Assembly: GCF_002994745.2 (NCBI RefSeq) | Contig: NW_020126818.1 | Location: forward strand, 434,001-498,000 | From: Rosa chinensis | Lineage: Eukaryota; Streptophyta; Magnoliopsida; Rosales; Rosaceae | Direction: 5' to 3' | Length of the DNA stretch: 64,000 nt | Shown here: in pieces, positions 59,778 through 64,000 of the stretch | How positions within the stretch are numbered: the first letter of the stretch is position 1 | How the letters are laid out: each line of letters starts with the position of its first letter | The notes under the pieces: generated by a model | Database searches by the model: none | Told to the model about the DNA's origin: nothing | What the model saw: only the letters and a program-made list of their open reading frames with translations | Made by a program: the position numbers and the translations under genes

Positions 59778-61470
59778 TGATGTCGCTTTTATCGAGCGAC
59801 CAATTTAACCCTGAAATGTCATTAGTAGTATAAAGTAAATAGGGATCGTTCTATTCCGGGGATTGAGGGTACACCTGTCATTGTCAAACAATTAAACAAT
59901 TAAAATTAAAACAAAGTATAATATTTACAAAATATAGACATATTTACGAAAAGGGGGGAGTTTTTGGTTTTAATTTCCGAAAATAAAATCTAAGTTACCT
60001 AAATAATTAAAATGCAAAAACATAAAAATACAAATGGAATGCAAGAACAAAGATCAAAGTCGAAACTCATGATTAAAATTAATTCAAGTTCATCATTGTT
60101 CATCATAGTTATGCAAGAGGAGTTGATCATGTGAAACGTTCAAAAGCAAACAATTTCCCATATTTTACTTTCAATGCTAATTAACCTAAGTGAAAGCACC
60201 TAGATTAATTCTATCAAACATGCAATCAAGCCCTAGAAAGCTAGTCAATCATGTCATGTTTAACGCAATAAACACCTAGAAAGGCTATCAACTCAAATGT
60301 GCAACTTAGTATGAAAAAGTCCACCTAATTGCAATCTTCTTTGATTAAATTCGGTTTTTGTACAAAACCTTTACTACTTATCGATTCAAGAACACAAAAC
60401 CAAAAAGTTGATTCATGTTCTCAAATTCGTAGCAACATTCACATAAGAACCCTAAATGTTTCGAACCATTCAAGATAATCATACAAAAGATTTCTATCAT
60501 GCAAATTTAATCAAACACTCACACAAAAGCAACCATAAATCGCAATATATGAATCTGAAAATTAACAATTCATCATAAAATTTCAGAAAACAATACTTGT
60601 TCATACATATGTGTCAACTAAGGCAAAACCAACGAAAATACAAAGCAAAGGTACAAGGAGAATCGGATTACACCGTGATGAAGATGAGATGAATGAAGTG
60701 ATGATGTGGTCTCTTGAATTTCGAAAGCAATCTTCAAGGTGGAGGGTGGATGGTGTGCACGGCTTGTCTTCTTCTTCCTTGGCCTTGCTTGCACTTCGTG
60801 GTTGCCCTAGAGGATGGAGAGGAGCACGGCTAAGCTAGAGAGAGTTTTCTGATTTTTTGCTCAAAGTATAAACGCAAAAGTGTGGAATTTTTCGGACCCC
60901 TTGACGTTGAGAGAAGAGAGGAATATATAGGGGACGGCTTCTAGGTCTTCAATCCGTCCACAATCCTAGCAAAGCTCACGGCAATCTCTTGCTTCCTCCA
61001 CATAATTTTCTCCAATGATTTCGTGCCACATAAGCCCTATGAGGTGGTGCAACCAATCACAAAATTCCAATATAAATTCCCTAAATAATCTTGCCGAAAT
61101 ATATATAGATATTTTCTGATTTCCTTCACCAATTTCGGCAACAATATACTTAGAGAATAAAGGGGAACGAACCTAGACTCCTTTGAGAGCTTTTTGTGTT
61201 CAACACATATTCTCTTTCCTTTAAAAGCTCCCTAAGAAATCTCCACGGAATCTCTTTATTTTTTTTCTGATTTTTCCTCACGGCAAAACCCTAGTTTTTC
61301 TCTTCATTATCTTTTGCCGAATTCCCTAGGGTTTGCACGGCATCCCCTTGTTTTCCTCTTGGCTTGGACGGCTAGGTCTTCTAGGGTTTTATCTCTTGAT
61401 TTATTTCCATAAAAATAACCCTAGAAAATCTCCTTTTAATTTCTGATTTTCTTGGACGCCACCTCCTTGG
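59778..61470 (-). repeat. Element F 5' LTR, last 1693 bp
   Basis: Nearly identical to the matching part of the E LTR. It breaks at ACCTCCTTGG, where E continues ACCTCCTTGTTTC. TATATA at 60924-60929. CTTGG (61466-61470) is the probable target duplication of element H. Confidence 0.9.
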
Positions 61471-63793
61471 TGCACCTGAAAGCAAGCGCATAATTTAACC
61501 CTAAAAATATCATAGTAGTATAAGCAAGTAGGGATCGTTCTATTCCGGGGATTGAGGGTACACCTGTCATTGTCAAACAGTTAAACAATTAAAATTACAA
61601 CAAAGTATAATATTCACAAAGATATTCACAAATATAAACATTATTTACGAAAAAGGGGGTTTTTGTTTTTGGTTTTCGAAAATAAAACTAATTAAGTAAA
61701 ACAATTAAAATGCAAAAACATAAAGATAATGATGGAATGAGAGAAACAAAGATCAAAACCGAAACTTATAATCAAATTCGATTCAATTCTAATATTGTTC
61801 ATCTAAGTCATGAGAAATGAGTTGATCATGTGAAACATTCGAAAGCAAATGAATTCCCATTTTTTACTTTTCAATGCTAATTAACCTAAGCGAAAGCACC
61901 TAGATTAATCCTATCAAACATGCAATCAAACCCTAGAAAGCTAGTCAATCATGTCATGTTTAACGCATTACACATAGAGAAAGGCTATCAACTCAAGTGT
62001 ACAACTTAGTATGGAAAAGTCCACCTAATTGCAATCCTCGTTAATTAAATTCGATCTTTGTACAAAACCTTTACTACTTTGATTCAAGTTTACACAAAAC
62101 GAAAAGTCAATTTCATGTTCTTAAACCTAGCACCAATTATATCAAAACCCTAAGTGTTTGCAACCACATAAGATTAAAATACAAAAGTTATCTATAACGC
62201 AAATTTAATTAAACAAACCCACATAAGCAACTCTCGAAGAACAATAATATGAATCTGAAAATTCTCAATTAATCATAAAAATTCCAGAAATTAATATTTG
62301 TTCAAACACATATGTCAACTAGTTCATAACCAACGAAATTCAAAGCAAAGGTTACAAAGGAGAATCGGATTACACCGTGAGATGGGGATGGTGATGAACG
62401 ATTGATGTGGTGGTCTCTTGAATCTCGAAAGCAAGCTTCAAGGTTGGAGATGGATGATGGATGCTCACGGCTATGCTTCTTCTCCCTTGGCCTTGCTTGA
62501 ACTCGTGGAGATGACTAGAGGATGGAGAAACTCACGGCTATGCTAAGAAGATTTTCTGATTTTTTTCTAAAGTGTAAATTGTATGGGGGAGAGGACCCCT
62601 TGACGTTGAGAAAAGGGGAGAATATATAGGGGCACGGCTAGGGTTCTCCAAGCAATCAGAAATTTCCACATCACTTCAACCAATGGTATGATGCCAAGTA
62701 AGCCTTGTGATGTGGTCCAACCAATCGTAGAATGCCAAGTAAGCCTTGGTGTGTCATCTAACCAATCAAAACTCTCCAAATTAATTCCCTAAATTCCTTT
62801 AATATATATCCTTGCCGAAATTATATAAGGATTTTCTGATTTTCTTCATTAATTTCGGCCAAGAATATCTTAGGAGAGAGTAATTGCCGAAATTCCATAA
62901 ATAAATTCTGATTTGCTTCACCAATTTCGGCCACAAATATCCTTGGGAAAGTAATTGCCGAAATTCCATAAATAAATGCTGATTTGCTTCACCATTTTCG
63001 GCCAAAAATCACATTTAAATCTTCCAAGAATATCTCTTTGCCCTTAAAAATCTCCCTTGAATTACTCCAATCAAAATCTTCAATTATATTTTCAGATTTT
63101 CATGTTGCCTCCTCCTTTTCCTCTTTGTATTTTACGGCAAACACATATATATTCTCCAAAAATATCTCTCATGTGTCACAAACCCTAATTTCCATGGGCC
63201 TTTATCCATTTGCCGAAATCCATAACCTCTTGAGAGTTCTTGGGCCTTTGTGCGTCACCTTCAAGCCATGTCATCTTCTAATGTCTTCAAGAAGCTTCTT
63301 TCAATGCCATGACACTTCATTTTTCTGCTTTCCTTTCTTAGTTGACTCAAGAGTCTTGTTTTGGCAGGGTTTCCTCTTCTAGACAAGGTTTCCTGGTTGA
63401 AACAGGATTTCCTGGTTGAACCAGGAAAACTTCATTTCTTCTTTTCAGCTTATTTATGCAGCCCTTTGTATCTCATTTTGTCTCCTTCCAACATTGGCGA
63501 GCTCCTCTTTCCATTTGTGAGTTCATTTCCACTTTTTAGCTCCGAGGTCCTGAAAATAGAAACTAGTAAGAAAAATAGAAACTTTCTTAAAATGAAAAAT
63601 GGCAACTTTCCTAAACTGAAAATGGAAACTTTCCAAAAATGAAAAATAGAAACTACAAAAATAGAAACTTTCTACAAATAGGAACTTTCCCAATCGAAGA
63701 ATGGAAACTTTCCTAAACAGAGTTTTATTAAGGAAATAACGCAGAAAATGTAGGGAAATGCAGTTAAAACGTCGCATTAAAATGCTCCTATCA
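61471..63793 (-). repeat. Element H 3' LTR (2323 bp)
   Basis: Minus-strand LTR starting TGATAGGAGC at 63793. The U5 end reads CAGGTGCA and not GACATCA; a 5-bp terminal inverted repeat with one G-U pair remains (TGCAC 61471-61475 with GCGCA 61486-61490). TATATA at 62623-62628. The exact left edge is uncertain by 1-2 bases. Confidence 0.86.
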
Positions 63794-63804
63794 AATTCCC
63801 CCAC
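63794..63804 (-). promoter_or_regulatory. Polypurine tract of element H
   Basis: AATTCCCCCAC on the plus strand, complement of GTGGGGGAATT, beside the LTR start. Confidence 0.84.
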
Positions 63805-64000
63805 ACTTAGCTTTTGCTAGTCCCTTAGCAAAATCACACAAAGACACACACTAAGACTCAACGAAAATTTAAAGACTCAACCAAACGAAAATTCTATTGC
63901 CCTTCAACTTTTTGTCTCAGCAATATCTTACTTTCACAACACCAAGATTAGCACTTAACCAAGAGTCAATGTTTAAGCATTCGAGAGTTAATTGAAACAC
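63805..64000 (-). other. Element H, region before the PPT (part)
   Basis: Non-coding sequence matching 40445-40640 of E1 and about 3490-3670 of A. No gene. Confidence 0.8.

Larger units (their letters stand above)
53765..61470 (-). mobile_element. Element F, Athila-like, truncated on both sides
   Basis: Part of the 5' LTR (59778-61470), PBS, leader, and gag-pol up to the end of RNase H. Element E inserted into pol at 53764/53765, and element H inserted into the 5' LTR at 61470/61471. Integrase, post-pol region and 3' LTR of F are not in the window. Confidence 0.9.
61471..64000 (-). mobile_element. Element H, 3' end, continues beyond the window
   Basis: 3' LTR 61471-63793, PPT 63794-63804, and the start of the post-pol or post-gag region to the window end. 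It is inserted into the 5' LTR of F. Whether H is full-length or gag-only cannot be told here. Confidence 0.87.

Noticed and set aside
62567..63804. Possible host gene in the right-hand 1.3 kb with frames of about 70-130 codons
   Set aside because: The whole stretch aligns with the U3 of family-1 LTRs and belongs to element H.
1..64000. A new defence, toxin or metabolic system
   Set aside because: Every stretch can be assigned to an LTR retrotransposon or its remains. The unusual content is in the structure of the elements.

Overview
The whole window is plant repeat DNA. I see no host gene, no structural RNA gene and no bacterial feature. It is a heap of nested LTR retrotransposons of the Ty3/gypsy superfamily, most probably the Athila lineage. 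The reasons are the domain order Gag, protease, RT, RNase H, integrase; the RT motifs YSGYNQI and FMDDFSVFG; the integrase motif SDGGSHFCN; a primer-binding site (PBS) that matches the 3' end of tRNA-Asp perfectly; and long LTRs of 1.7 to 2.4 kb. AT-rich sequence and this repeat load suggest a flowering plant, probably a dicot, in heterochromatin or pericentromere. I cannot name the species.

Two related families are present. Family 1 has LTRs that start TGATAGGAGCATTTT. Family 2 has LTRs that start TGATARGAGCA and run on differently. Layout from left to right: element A (+), 3' part only, 1-5964. Element B (-), 5965-17273, carrying a solo LTR at 7746-9668 with target-site duplication (TSD) GCATC. 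Element D (-), a gag-only type, 17274-19631 plus 31272-33382. A family-2 solo LTR (J), 19632-21233 plus 31130-31271, TSD ACTAA. Element C (+), 21234-31124, a complete gag-only element with two LTRs of equal length and TSD AAAAC. Family-2 element K (+), 33383-40197, with an uninterrupted gag-pol frame cut off in RNase H. Fragment E1 (-), 40198-42486. Element E (-), 42487-53764, with an uninterrupted 1886-codon gag-pol. Element F (-), 53765-61470, truncated on both sides by later events. Element H (-), 61471-64000, running off the right end.

Order of events, read from target duplications and interruptions: B is the oldest of the left block. A, the solo LTR and D went into B. J and K went into D. 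C went into J. An element whose remnant is E1 went into K. On the right, E went into F and H went into the 5' LTR of F. The E1/E join at about 42485 looks like a deletion that fused two separate nests, though a collapsed assembly is possible.

No element here has all parts needed for autonomous movement. C has both LTRs, PBS, polypurine tract (PPT) and Gag but no enzymes. E has all enzymes but lacks its 3' LTR and PPT. The most interesting non-coding signals are a perfect 10-bp complementarity between U5 and the PBS at a fixed 94-nt spacing in five copies across both families; a terminal U5 hairpin that keeps its pairing while its sequence changes; duplicated leader modules; and three copies of an AAGTGTGGGGG motif behind pol or gag.
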